A DNA stretch of 64,000 nt. Source: Brucella grignonensis (GTDB lineage Bacteria; Pseudomonadota; Alphaproteobacteria; Rhizobiales; Rhizobiaceae). Under the pieces are notes generated by a model. That model ran no database searches and had not been told where the DNA came from. It saw only the letters and a program-made list of their open reading frames with translations. Below are positions 40,803-48,983 of this stretch, one piece after another (the stretch's first letter is position 1; each line of letters begins with the position of its first letter). The DNA lies in assembly GCF_002252505.1 (NCBI RefSeq), contig NZ_NNRL01000148.1, positions 62,001-126,000 of the forward strand, read 5' to 3'. A program made the translations under genes and the position numbers.

Positions 40803-41231
40803 TTCTCTCACCTAGTGAAAAAATCAAATCTCTTTGTTGCCAACAGCATATAGGTGGGTTGCTCTGAAAGTTGCAGAGACAGATTTGCATAGCTGCTGTG
40901 CAATTTAGCCTGTCGATTGCACGTCTTTTGCGCAGCTTGGTCATTATGTGATCACAATTGTCGATCCACATGGGCAAATCACCATATTTGCGGAATTTCA
41001 CGGCGCCAATCTTTAATAATTCATTAATAAATGGTTGGGCCTGCTATAATCAGCATTTCGAACAGAGAGTTCCGTTTCTCAGCGAGAAGAAGCAAAGATT
41101 TTGTCGCAAAAGTTCGGGAATTTGTCGGCTGAAGACAATAATCCACATGACACCCAAATCGTATTGCTTTAAAGGGTGACATGTCGTGTGCAGGCGTGTG
41201 ACTCTTAGACAATCACATTCTTGTACTGTCT
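40803..41231. promoter_or_regulatory. Promoter region of DUF1127 and long leader of gcvT
   Basis: About 430 bp without a gene. On the minus strand, CCTATAT at 40847-40853 precedes DUF1127 by about 45 bp and could be a -10 of an alternative sigma. On the plus strand, TGCTATAAT at 41042-41050 is an extended -10, with no good -35. An inverted repeat (ACATGACACCC / GGGTGACATGT, one mismatch) at 41147-41182 lies between that -10 and the glycine riboswitch. If the -10 is used, the gcv mRNA has about 175 nt of leader before the aptamers. Confidence 0.45.
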
Positions 41232-41410
41232 GTCTGCGGGAGAGCGCTTTTAAAGCCGCCGAAGGGGAAATCGCCCGAAATCTCTCAGGTACAAGGAACC
41301 GCAGACGGGTAAGGCAACTCTGGAAAGTCGGAGGAAACTCCGCGCCGAAGGTGTAAGTATGGCTTTCTATATAGCCATGCGAGTCTCTCAGGCTTGAGAC
41401 AGAGGGGCAC
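41232..41410 (+). promoter_or_regulatory. Tandem glycine riboswitch
   Basis: Two consecutive glycine aptamers. Aptamer 1 (41232-41306) has the P1 stem GTCTGCGG/CCGCAGAC, then GGGAGAGC, CGCCGAAGGGG and CTCTCAGGTACAAGGA. Aptamer 2 (about 41315-41410) has GGAGGAAACTCC, GCGCCGAAGG, CTCTCAGGCTTGAGACAGAGGGG. The conserved GCCGAAGG and CTCTCAGG elements occur once in each. About 48 nt later comes the gcvT start, with a small CCGC/GCGG hairpin between. Glycine binding should turn the glycine cleavage operon on, as in other bacteria. Confidence 0.95.
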
Positions 41411-41457
41411 GAAGCAACCGCATTTCGCGGAGGCACACGTGCGACTCTGGAGTTGTT

Positions 41458-42561
41458 ATGGGCGATACCGCACATTTGAATACCCTGCCTTTGCAGGATC
41501 TGCATGAAGAAGCTGGCGCGCGCTTTGGCGGTTTTGCTGGCTGGAACATGCCGATCACTTATCCGCTCGGCGTGATGAAGGAGCATCTTCATACGCGTGA
41601 GCACGTCGGCCTTTTCGATATTTCGCATATGAAGCTGATAGAAGTTTCGGGCGCAGATGCAATTGCTCTTCTGAGCGAGACCTGTCCGCTTGATCCGTCG
41701 GTTCTGAAAACCGGCCAGTCGAAATACACTTTCTTTCTCAATGACCAAGGCGGTGTTCTTGATGATTTGATCGTCACGCGCCTTGGTGAAGATCGTTTCA
41801 TGGTCGTTGCCAATGCGGGCAACGCCGATGCCGATATTGAGCATCTCAATGAAGCGGCATCCGGTAAAGACGTAAGCGTCAATCCTCTGGATCGCGTTTT
41901 TCTAGCTGTCCAAGGCCCAGAAGCCGAAAGCGTCATTAATGATGCAGGTCTTAAAGGTGCAGAACTTGCTTTCATGAGCGGGTTTGAACCCAAGGCTGGC
42001 TGGTTCATGACCCGTTCGGGCTATACCGGCGAAGATGGTTTTGAAATTGGCTTGCCTACGGATGAGGCGCGCGCGCTTGCAACCAAGCTTCTGGCCGACG
42101 AACGCGTCGAATGGATCGGTCTTGCTGCTCGCGATAGCCTGCGCCTTGAAGCCGGTCTTTGCCTGCATGGTCAGGACATTACGCCGGAAACCGATCCGGT
42201 CTCTGCTGGTCTCACATGGGCAATCACCAAGTCAGTGCGTGAAAAGGCTGCCTTCAATGGTGCCAAAGCCGTTCTGGACGCGATTGCCAAGGGTGCAACC
42301 GCCAAGCGCGTTGGCCTCAAGCCGGAAGGCCGCCAGCCGGTCCGTGGCGGCGCAGAACTTTTCGACGAATCCGGTTTTCAGATCGGCACCGTCACATCGG
42401 GCGGCTTCGGCCCATCCGCAGGTTTCCCGGTTGCCATGGGTTATGTAGAGGCAAGCCTCGCAGTCCCAGGCACTCGCATTTTCGCAGACGTCCGCGGTAA
42501 CAAGGTTCCCGTTGATGTTCATGCACTTCCCTTCACACCGCATCGCTATCGCAAAGGATGA
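41458..42561 (+). CDS. gcvT: Glycine cleavage system T protein (aminomethyltransferase)
   Basis: 367-residue T protein: takes the aminomethyl group from lipoylated H protein, releases ammonia and passes the methylene to tetrahydrofolate. The N-terminal [44 protein letters not shown] and the [32 protein letters not shown] motifs are diagnostic. Asp near DISHM and the C-terminal [22 protein letters not shown] are as expected. It is preceded by the glycine riboswitch. Its stop overlaps an ATG of the gcvH frame (ATGA), although the likely gcvH start lies 9 bp on. Confidence 0.97.
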   Translation: MGDTAHLNTLPLQDLHEEAGARFGGFAGWNMPITYPLGVMKEHLHTREHVGLFDISHMKLIEVSGADAIALLSETCPLDPSVLKTGQSKYTFFLNDQGGVLDDLIVTRLGEDRFMVVANAGNADADIEHLNEAASGKDVSVNPLDRVFLAVQGPEAESVINDAGLKGAELAFMSGFEPKAGWFMTRSGYTGEDGFEIGLPTDEARALATKLLADERVEWIGLAARDSLRLEAGLCLHGQDITPETDPVSAGLTWAITKSVREKAAFNGAKAVLDAIAKGATAKRVGLKPEGRQPVRGGAELFDESGFQIGTVTSGGFGPSAGFPVAMGYVEASLAVPGTRIFADVRGNKVPVDVHALPFTPHRYRKG

Positions 42562-42566
42562 TTTCC

Positions 42567-42935
42567 ATGGCCAATATCCTGTTCACCGAAGATCATGAGT
42601 GGATCAGCGTCGAAGGTGGCGTTGCCACTGTCGGCATCACGATCCACGCACAGGAACAGCTGGGCGACCTCGTATTCGTAGATCTGCCGGAAGTCGGTCG
42701 CACCGTTTCCAAGGGCGAAGGCATTGTCGTTGTTGAATCGGTCAAGGCCGCGTCCGACGTTTATGCTCCGGTCGATGGCGAAGTGGTTGAAGTTAATGAC
42801 GCCGTTTCGAGCGATCCGGCTCTCATCAATCAGGCTGCAGAAGGCGAAGGCTGGCTGTTCAAGCTCAAGCTTTCCGATGAAGGCCAGCTCACCGGCCTGC
42901 TCGACAAGGCTGGTTACGACAAACTCGTAGGATAA
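42567..42935 (+). CDS. gcvH: Glycine cleavage system H protein (lipoyl carrier)
   Basis: 122-residue lipoyl domain protein that shuttles the aminomethyl intermediate between P, T and L proteins. The lipoylation site is Lys60 in [15 protein letters not shown], and [20 protein letters not shown] opens the fold. I use the ATG at 42567 ([12 protein letters not shown]), the canonical beginning, with AAAGGATG ahead; an ATG at 42558 overlaps the gcvT stop. gcvP starts 4 bp after its stop, completing the coupled gcvTHP order. The L protein (lpd) is not in the window. Confidence 0.97.
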   Translation: MANILFTEDHEWISVEGGVATVGITIHAQEQLGDLVFVDLPEVGRTVSKGEGIVVVESVKAASDVYAPVDGEVVEVNDAVSSDPALINQAAEGEGWLFKLKLSDEGQLTGLLDKAGYDKLVG

Positions 42936-42939
42936 AGAA

Positions 42940-45753
42940 ATGACGCAACAGGTTCTTCCCTTTGTTGCCCGTCATATCGGGCCAAGACTGGAAGACGAGC
43001 GCGCAATGCTTGCAGCGCTCGGCCTTCCTTCCATGGAAACTCTTATCACCCAGGCGGTTCCAGCATCCATTCGTTTGAATCGCGCGCTCGATTTGCCAGC
43101 CGCTTTGAGCGAACATGCAGCGCTTGCGGAGCTCAATGAAATCATGGCCCGCAATGTGGTGAAGAAGAGCTTCATCGGCGCGGGCTATCATGGTGTGGAA
43201 ACGCCACCCGTCATTCAGCGCAACCTGTTTGAAAATCCAGCCTGGTACACGGCTTACACGCCTTACCAGTCGGAAATCAGCCAGGGCCGTCTGGAGCTTC
43301 TGTTCCACTTCCAAACGCTCGTTGCCGAGCTTTCCGGTCTGCCGGTTGCCTGTGCATCGCTGCTGGATGAAGCAACTGCCGTTGCTGAAGCTGTGGGCGT
43401 TGCTGTTCGTCATCACCGCGATAAGCGCTCGCGCATTCTGCTTGCAGGCGATCTGCATCCGCAGAGCGTGGATGTGATCAACACTCGCGCAGAGCCGCTT
43501 GGCTGGCAGGTTGAAGCGGGAAGTGCTGTTGACGACAACACCGCTGCCGTCATCGTGCCATGGCCGGATACGCGCGGCGTTTATGGTGACTTCACCGCTG
43601 TCATCGCCGATGCAAAGGCCAAGGGCGCTCTGGTGATCGCTGTTGCTGATCCGCTGGCGCTGACCATTCTGGAAGCACCTGCCAAGTGGGGCGCTGATAT
43701 GGCTGTCGGCTCCATGCAACGCTATGGCGTTCCAATGGGCTTTGGTGGTCCACATGCTGCATATCTCGCAGTATCCGAGCCTCTGACGCGCATCATTCCG
43801 GGCCGTATCGTTGGCCAGTCGGTCGATGCACATGGCCGTGCCGCCTACCGTCTGGCTCTTCAGACGCGTGAGCAGCATATCCGCCGCGACAAGGCGACAT
43901 CCAATATCTGCACCGCGCAGGCACTGCTTGCCAATATGGCTGCATCCTTTGCCATCTGGCATGGCCCGGCAGGCCTTCAAGCTATTGCAACGCGTGTTGC
44001 CGGTCTTGCATCTCGCTTCGCAACGGGCCTCAAGGCTGCTGGCGTCGAAATCGCGGGCGATAGCCTGTTCGACACAGTGAGCATCAAGGTTTCCGGCAAG
44101 GCGCAGGCCATTGCAGATGAAGCCGATAAGGGCGGTCGTCTGCTCCGCATCATTGATGCGGATACAGTTGGCGTTACCTTTGACGAAACCTCGACGGAAG
44201 ACGATCTTGCAGCACTTGCCGTTCTGTTTGGTGCAAAGCCAGTCGGAAACGACGATCTGCTGGTTCCGGGCAAAGGACGTGGTGAAGGCTTCCTGACACA
44301 GGACGTGTTCCATTCTCACCGTTCGGAAACCGAGATGATGCGCTTCCTGCGTCGTCTGGCGGACAAGGACTTGGCGCTTGATCGTGCGATGATCCCGCTT
44401 GGCTCCTGCACGATGAAGCTCAATGCGGCAGCAGAAATGATGCCGGTGAGCTGGAACACGGTTGCCAATCTGCATCCGTTTGCGCCTGCCGCACAGACGA
44501 CTGGCTATGCCAAGATGACCTCGGACGTCGAAGCATGGCTTTGCGAAGTCACCGGCTTTGCAGGTGTATCGTTGCAGCCAAATGCTGGTAGTCAGGGCGA
44601 ATATGCGGGTCTTCTCGCAATCCGTCACTATCACCAGTCACGCGGCGAAGGTCATCGCAACATCTGCCTTATTCCATCCTCTGCACATGGCACCAATCCT
44701 GCCAGCGCATCGATGGCAGGCATGAGCGTTGTCGTGGTCAATTGCCGTCCCGATGGCGATATCGACATCGATGATCTGAAAGCCAAGGCTGAGAAGCATC
44801 GCGATAATCTTGCGGCGTTCATGATCACCTATCCGTCGACCTATGGCGTTTTTGAGGAAGGCATCAAGGCTTTCTGCGAGATCGTCCATGATAATGGCGG
44901 TCAGGTCTATTTCGATGGCGCGAACCTCAATGCGCTCGTTGGTCTTGCTCGTCCTTGCGATATTGGTGCTGACGTTTGCCACATGAACCTGCACAAGACC
45001 TTCTGCATTCCACATGGCGGCGGCGGTCCGGGTGTTGGTCCGATTGGTGTGGCCAAGCATCTGGTGCCATATCTGCCGGGTCATGTTGATCTCGGTTCCA
45101 AGCACGCTGTTTCGGCAGCACCGTTCGGCAGTGCATCCATTCTGGTCATTACGTGGATGTATATCCGCATGATGGGCGGCGCGGGTCTCAAGAAGGCAAC
45201 CGAGGCTGCAATCCTCAACGCCAACTATATCGCGCATCGTCTGAAGGACGCTTATTCGATCCTTTACACCGGCGCACATGATCGTGTGGCGCATGAGTGC
45301 ATCGTGGATACGCGTGTTCTCAAGGATAGCGCAGGCATCACCGTAGAAGATGTGGCCAAGCGCCTCATCGACTATGGCTTCCATGCGCCGACCATGTCAT
45401 GGCCGGTTGCCGGAACGCTGATGATTGAGCCAACCGAGTCTGAGCCTAAGTCGGAAATCGACCGTCTTTGCGATGCGATGATTGCCATTGCAGGCGAAGC
45501 ATCGAGGGTTGCCGATGGCGTCTGGCCTGCGGATGACAATCCACTTGCCAATGCGCCGCACACGGCAGGCGATACGCTGGCAACAGAATGGACACATCCT
45601 TACACGCGTGAGGAAGCAGTGTTTCCTGGAATCGCGTTGAGCGGTGATTTTGACATGACGGCGAAATATTGGCCGCCGGTCAGCCGCGTCGACAATGTAG
45701 GTGGTGACAGAAACCTTATCTGTTCTTGCCCGCCGGTTGCATCTTACGGCTGA
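42940..45753 (+). CDS. gcvP: Glycine dehydrogenase (decarboxylating), P protein
   Basis: 937-residue homodimeric-type P protein, a PLP enzyme that decarboxylates glycine and transfers the aminomethyl moiety to GcvH. The N-terminal half begins [17 protein letters not shown], with [32 protein letters not shown]. The C-terminal half has the PLP lysine Lys686 in [18 protein letters not shown] and [16 protein letters not shown]. Length is near the usual 950-960. It ends the gcvTHP operon. Long open frames on the opposite strand across this gene reflect codon bias and are not genes. Confidence 0.98.
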   Translation: MTQQVLPFVARHIGPRLEDERAMLAALGLPSMETLITQAVPASIRLNRALDLPAALSEHAALAELNEIMARNVVKKSFIGAGYHGVETPPVIQRNLFENPAWYTAYTPYQSEISQGRLELLFHFQTLVAELSGLPVACASLLDEATAVAEAVGVAVRHHRDKRSRILLAGDLHPQSVDVINTRAEPLGWQVEAGSAVDDNTAAVIVPWPDTRGVYGDFTAVIADAKAKGALVIAVADPLALTILEAPAKWGADMAVGSMQRYGVPMGFGGPHAAYLAVSEPLTRIIPGRIVGQSVDAHGRAAYRLALQTREQHIRRDKATSNICTAQALLANMAASFAIWHGPAGLQAIATRVAGLASRFATGLKAAGVEIAGDSLFDTVSIKVSGKAQAIADEADKGGRLLRIIDADTVGVTFDETSTEDDLAALAVLFGAKPVGNDDLLVPGKGRGEGFLTQDVFHSHRSETEMMRFLRRLADKDLALDRAMIPLGSCTMKLNAAAEMMPVSWNTVANLHPFAPAAQTTGYAKMTSDVEAWLCEVTGFAGVSLQPNAGSQGEYAGLLAIRHYHQSRGEGHRNICLIPSSAHGTNPASASMAGMSVVVVNCRPDGDIDIDDLKAKAEKHRDNLAAFMITYPSTYGVFEEGIKAFCEIVHDNGGQVYFDGANLNALVGLARPCDIGADVCHMNLHKTFCIPHGGGGPGVGPIGVAKHLVPYLPGHVDLGSKHAVSAAPFGSASILVITWMYIRMMGGAGLKKATEAAILNANYIAHRLKDAYSILYTGAHDRVAHECIVDTRVLKDSAGITVEDVAKRLIDYGFHAPTMSWPVAGTLMIEPTESEPKSEIDRLCDAMIAIAGEASRVADGVWPADDNPLANAPHTAGDTLATEWTHPYTREEAVFPGIALSGDFDMTAKYWPPVSRVDNVGGDRNLICSCPPVASYG

Positions 45754-45795
45754 TACAGCTCATCGGTCGTATTTTAACGCTTTGTAAAGCGACAG

Positions 45796-45822
45796 GTCGG
45801 AGCGGTACTCTATCGCTCCGAC
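45796..45822 (+). terminator. Stem-loop downstream of gcvP
   Basis: Nine-bp perfect stem (GTCGGAGCG / CGCTCCGAC) with a 9-nt loop, 43 bp after the gcvP stop, followed by an A/T-rich AGAAATAAAATT instead of a T-run. It is probably the 3' end-forming or protective hairpin of the gcv message. A smaller CGCTTT/AAAGCG hairpin precedes it at 45779-45792. Confidence 0.55.
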
Positions 45823-45893
45823 AGAAATAAAATTACCACGTCCAAATGCCGATTTGTTTGTCGGCGAAAGAATTGGGAATGCCTTTTTACGGC

Positions 45894-45986
45894 TGGAATG
45901 ATGTTGAGAACCGTGTTCTCTGACAGTCATTTCCAACGAGAAATATGCATTGTTTTTGAAGGCGCTGCGGTAACGCGGCGCTTTTT
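45894..45986 (+). ncRNA. Candidate small structured RNA, plus strand
   Basis: A nested hairpin, outer TGGAATGA/TCATTTCCA (one bulge) and inner GAGAAC-CGT-GTTCTC, is followed 26 bp later by a bona fide intrinsic terminator: GCGCTGCG-GTAA-CGCGGCGC (one U-G pair) and TTTTT at 45962-45986. The interval has no ORF. The terminator is too far from gcvP to be obviously its own, so an independent short transcript of about 95-150 nt is plausible. No promoter was pinned down. Confidence 0.45.
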
Positions 45987-46016
45987 GCTTTCGTTCTAAC
46001 TTATTGAAATTCAGGC

Positions 46017-46128
46017 AAAAAAAGAGCCGGACTAAAAAGTCCGGCTAAGTTATGAAGGTGCCATAAAGGCAAACCTCCAGAGGGGAACACTTACCGCGCG
46101 CAATGGGAGGAGGCGCAAGCGGTAAGCA
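46017..46128 (-). ncRNA. Candidate orphan anti-Shine-Dalgarno sRNA
   Basis: Minus-strand unit of about 110 nt. Near its 5' end is a stem CTTACCGC/GCGGTAAG extended by GCGC/GCGC (46090-46126), presenting CTCCTCCCATT in the loop; the full anti-SD 9-mer CCTCCTCCC is at 46105-46113. At the 3' end is a textbook terminator AGCCGGACT-TTTT-AGTCCGGCT followed by C and T7 (46017-46046). An RpoH-like promoter lies immediately upstream. The loop matches the anti-SD loops downstream of DUF1127 at 40432-40560, so both probably belong to the cuckoo/CcsR-type RNA class. Confidence 0.7.
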
Positions 46129-46134
46129 CTTGTC

Positions 46135-46162
46135 ATATGGACCGGTTGCAACCATTCTTCAA
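46135..46162 (-). promoter_or_regulatory. RpoH (heat-shock sigma)-like promoter of the anti-SD sRNA
   Basis: On the minus strand, TTGAAG (46162-46157) is followed by 16 nt and then CCATAT (46140-46135). This resembles the sigma-32-type CTTGAA...CCATNT pattern, and the expected start site falls at about 46128, just before the anti-SD hairpin. CcsR RNAs of Rhodobacter are RpoH-dependent, which agrees. Visual match only. Confidence 0.5.
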
Positions 46163-46421
46163 CCCCTGAAATACGAAATTTTTGACCATTTCGGAAAATT
46201 CTGAAACTTTTCGGAATTTTGACTGTTTCAGGAAGCTTATTGGTCAATGTTTGTGTCCGTCCGAGCTTTCAGAGTGCTCCAAATCGAAACAATCTCTTGT
46301 TGCAATGCCGAGACGGTTGCGACTCGAAAATCGGATCCCAAATTTTTGGGATGTATTCGCGCTGGCTGATGGCTAGGATGCTGGCGGGAAAATACTGGCA
46401 TCGCTGCGAATGGGAGAGTTC

Positions 46422-46856
46422 ATGGATTTGCGGCTGCTTCTGCTTATGGTTATCGCCGGGATAGGTTTCGGCGTTCTGGCAATTCATTTTCTGGGTGGGG
46501 GAATAAAGCGCAGCATTCTTTCTGACGACGAAACGGTCAAAGAGCGCTTTTTTGTCGACTACCCGGAAATCGAGATTGGTGAGATTTGTTATACGAATGA
46601 TCGTCGTACGGCATTTTTCCCGTTGAGTGAGGCCGAAACGGGGATAGTTCATAGCATTGGGGATCGGTTTCTCACGCGTTGCGTGGCTTCGTCAGATATT
46701 CTTGCTCTTGAGGAGAAGGGCGATACCGAACTCATGTTGCGCATGCAGGATTTTACCTGGCCCAAGGCGAGACTTGTTTTCAGCAATGCTGCAGATCGGA
46801 AGAGAGTGATAAACTGGCTTTCAGGCTCAAATGGGGAGAGGAGCCAACATGGATAG
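46422..46856 (+). CDS. Uncharacterised single-span membrane protein
   Basis: 144-residue protein I cannot assign to a family. It begins with one transmembrane segment (LRLLLLMVIAGIGFGVLAIHFLGGG, residues about 3-27), then a cytoplasmic or periplasmic alpha/beta part (RFFVDYPEIEIGEICYTNDRRTAFFPLSEAETGIVHSIGDRFLTR). The ATG at 46422 has GGGAGAG ahead; an in-frame ATG at 46410 is a weaker choice. The last 8 bp overlap the start of the sterol-desaturase-family gene, so the two are coupled and probably functionally linked in the membrane. Confidence 0.8.
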   Translation: MDLRLLLLMVIAGIGFGVLAIHFLGGGIKRSILSDDETVKERFFVDYPEIEIGEICYTNDRRTAFFPLSEAETGIVHSIGDRFLTRCVASSDILALEEKGDTELMLRMQDFTWPKARLVFSNAADRKRVINWLSGSNGERSQHG

Positions 46857-47793
46857 CAATCCGGTATTCTTCGATGTGACGCGCGTTGCAATTCCGCTTT
46901 ATGTGCTGGGAATTTTGATTGAACTGGTTGCAATCCGCTACTGGCAACGCAAAGGCGAATTTGAAACACGTGACGCTCTGACGAGCCTGCTGATGGGCGC
47001 GGGGAATGTCGCGGCCGGTCTGCTGCTCGGTTTCGTTTCTGTCGTCGCGCTATTGTGGGTATGGCAGTTCAGGTTTTTCGATCTGGGGCTGCATTGGTGG
47101 GTTTTTGTGACTGCCTTCATCTTCGATGACCTGCGTTACTACTGGTATCACCGGATTGCGCATCGCGTTCGCTGGGTTTGGGCGGAGCATGTCAATCATC
47201 ACTCCAGCCAGCACTATAATCTCACCACAGCTTTGCGTCAGTCGTGGACCGGACAGATGACGGGCATGTTCGTGTTGCAAATCCCATTGGTTTTGCTTGG
47301 GTTTCATCCGGCGGTGATTGCCTTCGTTTATGGCTTCAATCTGATTTATCAGTTCTGGATTCATACCGAAGCTATCAATAAACTACCGCGACCGATTGAA
47401 TATATTTTCAATACGCCATCGCATCATCGTGTACATCATGCCACGAATCCGCGCTACCTTGATGCCAATTATGCGGGCACCCTCATCATATGGGATCGGA
47501 TGTTCGGCACGTTTGTCGAAGAATTACCGGAAGACATGCCGCGCTATGGTATTGTGAAGAACGTTGGCACATTTAATCCCGTGCGCGTGGCCTTCCATGA
47601 ATGGTTCGGCATGTTGAAAGATGTTTTCTCGCCGGGTCTGTCCTTGCGTCAGCGCCTTCTATATATGATCGCGCCGCCCGGCTGGAGTCATGATGGAAGC
47701 CGTAAAACATCCGAAGATTTGAAGGCAGATTATGTAAGGCTCAATCCTTCTGAAGCTGGTAAACCCGGACTTCCGGAAAAGTATACCGGATGA
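46849..47793 (+). CDS. Sterol desaturase/fatty acid hydroxylase family membrane enzyme
   Basis: 314-residue integral membrane di-iron enzyme. The histidine boxes are HRIAH (HX3H, about residue 99), HVNHHS (HX2HH) and HRVHHATNP (HX2HH), each conserved in the fatty acid hydroxylase superfamily. Three or four hydrophobic segments precede or surround them. Relatives hydroxylate or desaturate sterols, carotenoids, ornithine lipids or fatty acyl chains. The ATG at 46849 has GGGAGAGGAG ahead and overlaps the previous gene. The substrate is unknown; in alphaproteobacteria lipid A, ornithine lipid or hopanoid modification is possible. Confidence 0.9.
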   Translation: MDSNPVFFDVTRVAIPLYVLGILIELVAIRYWQRKGEFETRDALTSLLMGAGNVAAGLLLGFVSVVALLWVWQFRFFDLGLHWWVFVTAFIFDDLRYYWYHRIAHRVRWVWAEHVNHHSSQHYNLTTALRQSWTGQMTGMFVLQIPLVLLGFHPAVIAFVYGFNLIYQFWIHTEAINKLPRPIEYIFNTPSHHRVHHATNPRYLDANYAGTLIIWDRMFGTFVEELPEDMPRYGIVKNVGTFNPVRVAFHEWFGMLKDVFSPGLSLRQRLLYMIAPPGWSHDGSRKTSEDLKADYVRLNPSEAGKPGLPEKYTG

Positions 47794-48128
47794 GAATATA
47801 CGGCCTGCGATAGCATATTGGTGATGTCCTTTTATCGTTGTGGTTTATGAGAACGGTCGCCAACCGCTTGTTTTTGTGAACTTCTTGAAGATGTATTTCA
47901 TTGATTTTAAACGTGGCAGTAATTGATTATCGTCACATAAAGAGTTTTCTAAGCGCATGAAATAATTAGAATAATTCTAAAACATTCCTATCGTTGTCAA
48001 CTTCATTTTGCTTGCAGCGGCAGCCGTGTGGCTATAGAAAGATGACTAAATTAGGAAGGCTTGCGCCGATTATGAAGAGAGTCAATCAAGGGGCGGATTG
48101 ATGATCTCCGTCTTTTGGATGAAATTGA
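47794..48128. promoter_or_regulatory. Upstream region of the iron-uptake operon with Irr box
   Basis: 335 bp of AT-rich, gene-free DNA before efeU. Its key signal is the iron control element described separately at 47965-47981. No terminator with a T-run is obvious for the desaturase gene. A clear -35/-10 pair was not fixed. Confidence 0.5.
47965..47981. promoter_or_regulatory. Iron control element (ICE/Irr box)
   Basis: The sequence ATTAGAATAATTCTAAA contains the perfect inverted repeat TTAGAA-TAA-TTCTAA. The rhizobial ICE bound by Irr is TTTAGAA-N3-TTCTAAA, so only the outermost left base differs. It lies 147 bp upstream of the efeU start, where Irr could repress or activate iron uptake according to haem/iron supply. 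Confidence 0.75.
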
Positions 48129-48968
48129 ATGCTCGTACCATTTCTTATAATGTTTCGCGAAGGCGTGGAAGCTGCGCTGATTGTTGGTATCATTGCGAGC
48201 TATCTTCATCAGACTGGACGCAGTGCCTGGATGCCCGTTATTTGGATCGGCATTCTGCTGGCGTTGGCCATGTCGCTCGCAGTCGGCGCTATCCTGCAAT
48301 TGTTGAGCGCCGAATTTCCTCAAAAAGCGCAGGAACTGTTTGAGGCGATCATCGGTCTCATTGCTGTCTTCGTGTTGACTTCCATGGTTTTCTGGATGCG
48401 TAAGGCCGCGCGTTCCATCAAGGCCGAGCTTCATCATTCAATCGATTCGGCTTTTGAAACGCCCACGCACAAAGGCTTGGGACTTATCCTGATGGTGTTC
48501 TTTGCCGTGTCGCGTGAAGGGCTTGAGTCGGTCTTCTTCCTGCTCGCCGCTTTTCAGCAGAGCGAGGGTGCTGCAGCTCCGCTCGGTGCTTTGCTTGGTG
48601 TGGTTCTGGCGGCGGCCGTCGGCTACGGTATCTATCGTGGCGGTTTGAAACTCAATTTGCGTCGTTTCTTCCGTTGGACAGGTGTTTTCATTCTGATCAT
48701 CGCTGCGGGCATTCTCGCGAATTCTGTCATGGCATTGCATGAAGCCGGTATCTGGAACCATTTCCAGACGGTCGTCTTCGATACCAGTGAAATTCTGCCG
48801 CTCGATAGCACGCTTGGCTCGGTTCTAGCTGGTATCTTCGGCTATATCGCCACGCCAACGATTAGCGAAGTTGTCGCCTATCTGGGTTTTCTGGTGCCTG
48901 CACTCATTCTTTTCCTGATGCCGCCATCTGCGCCTGCTCAGAGCGCTCAGGTAAAGCACACCGTTTAA
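48129..48968 (+). CDS. efeU: FTR1/EfeU iron permease
   Basis: 279-residue, seven-span inner-membrane ferrous/ferric permease. The two REXXE iron-passage motifs are visible: REGVE in MFREGVEAALIVGI (residues about 9-14) and REGLE in FAVSREGLESVFFLLA (residues about 122-126). Length matches EfeU. It is the first gene of an efeUOB operon with efeM added; efeO follows after 15 bp. Regulation by Irr through the ICE at 47965-47981 is likely. Confidence 0.95.
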   Translation: MLVPFLIMFREGVEAALIVGIIASYLHQTGRSAWMPVIWIGILLALAMSLAVGAILQLLSAEFPQKAQELFEAIIGLIAVFVLTSMVFWMRKAARSIKAELHHSIDSAFETPTHKGLGLILMVFFAVSREGLESVFFLLAAFQQSEGAAAPLGALLGVVLAAAVGYGIYRGGLKLNLRRFFRWTGVFILIIAAGILANSVMALHEAGIWNHFQTVVFDTSEILPLDSTLGSVLAGIFGYIATPTISEVVAYLGFLVPALILFLMPPSAPAQSAQVKHTV

Positions 48969-48983
48969 TCAAAGAGATTTTTC

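Noticed and set aside
42889-44634. Long (581-codon) open frame antisense to gcvP
   Set aside because: It is the shadow of strong codon bias in gcvP; the peptide is Cys/His/Arg-rich with no domain and no start signals.
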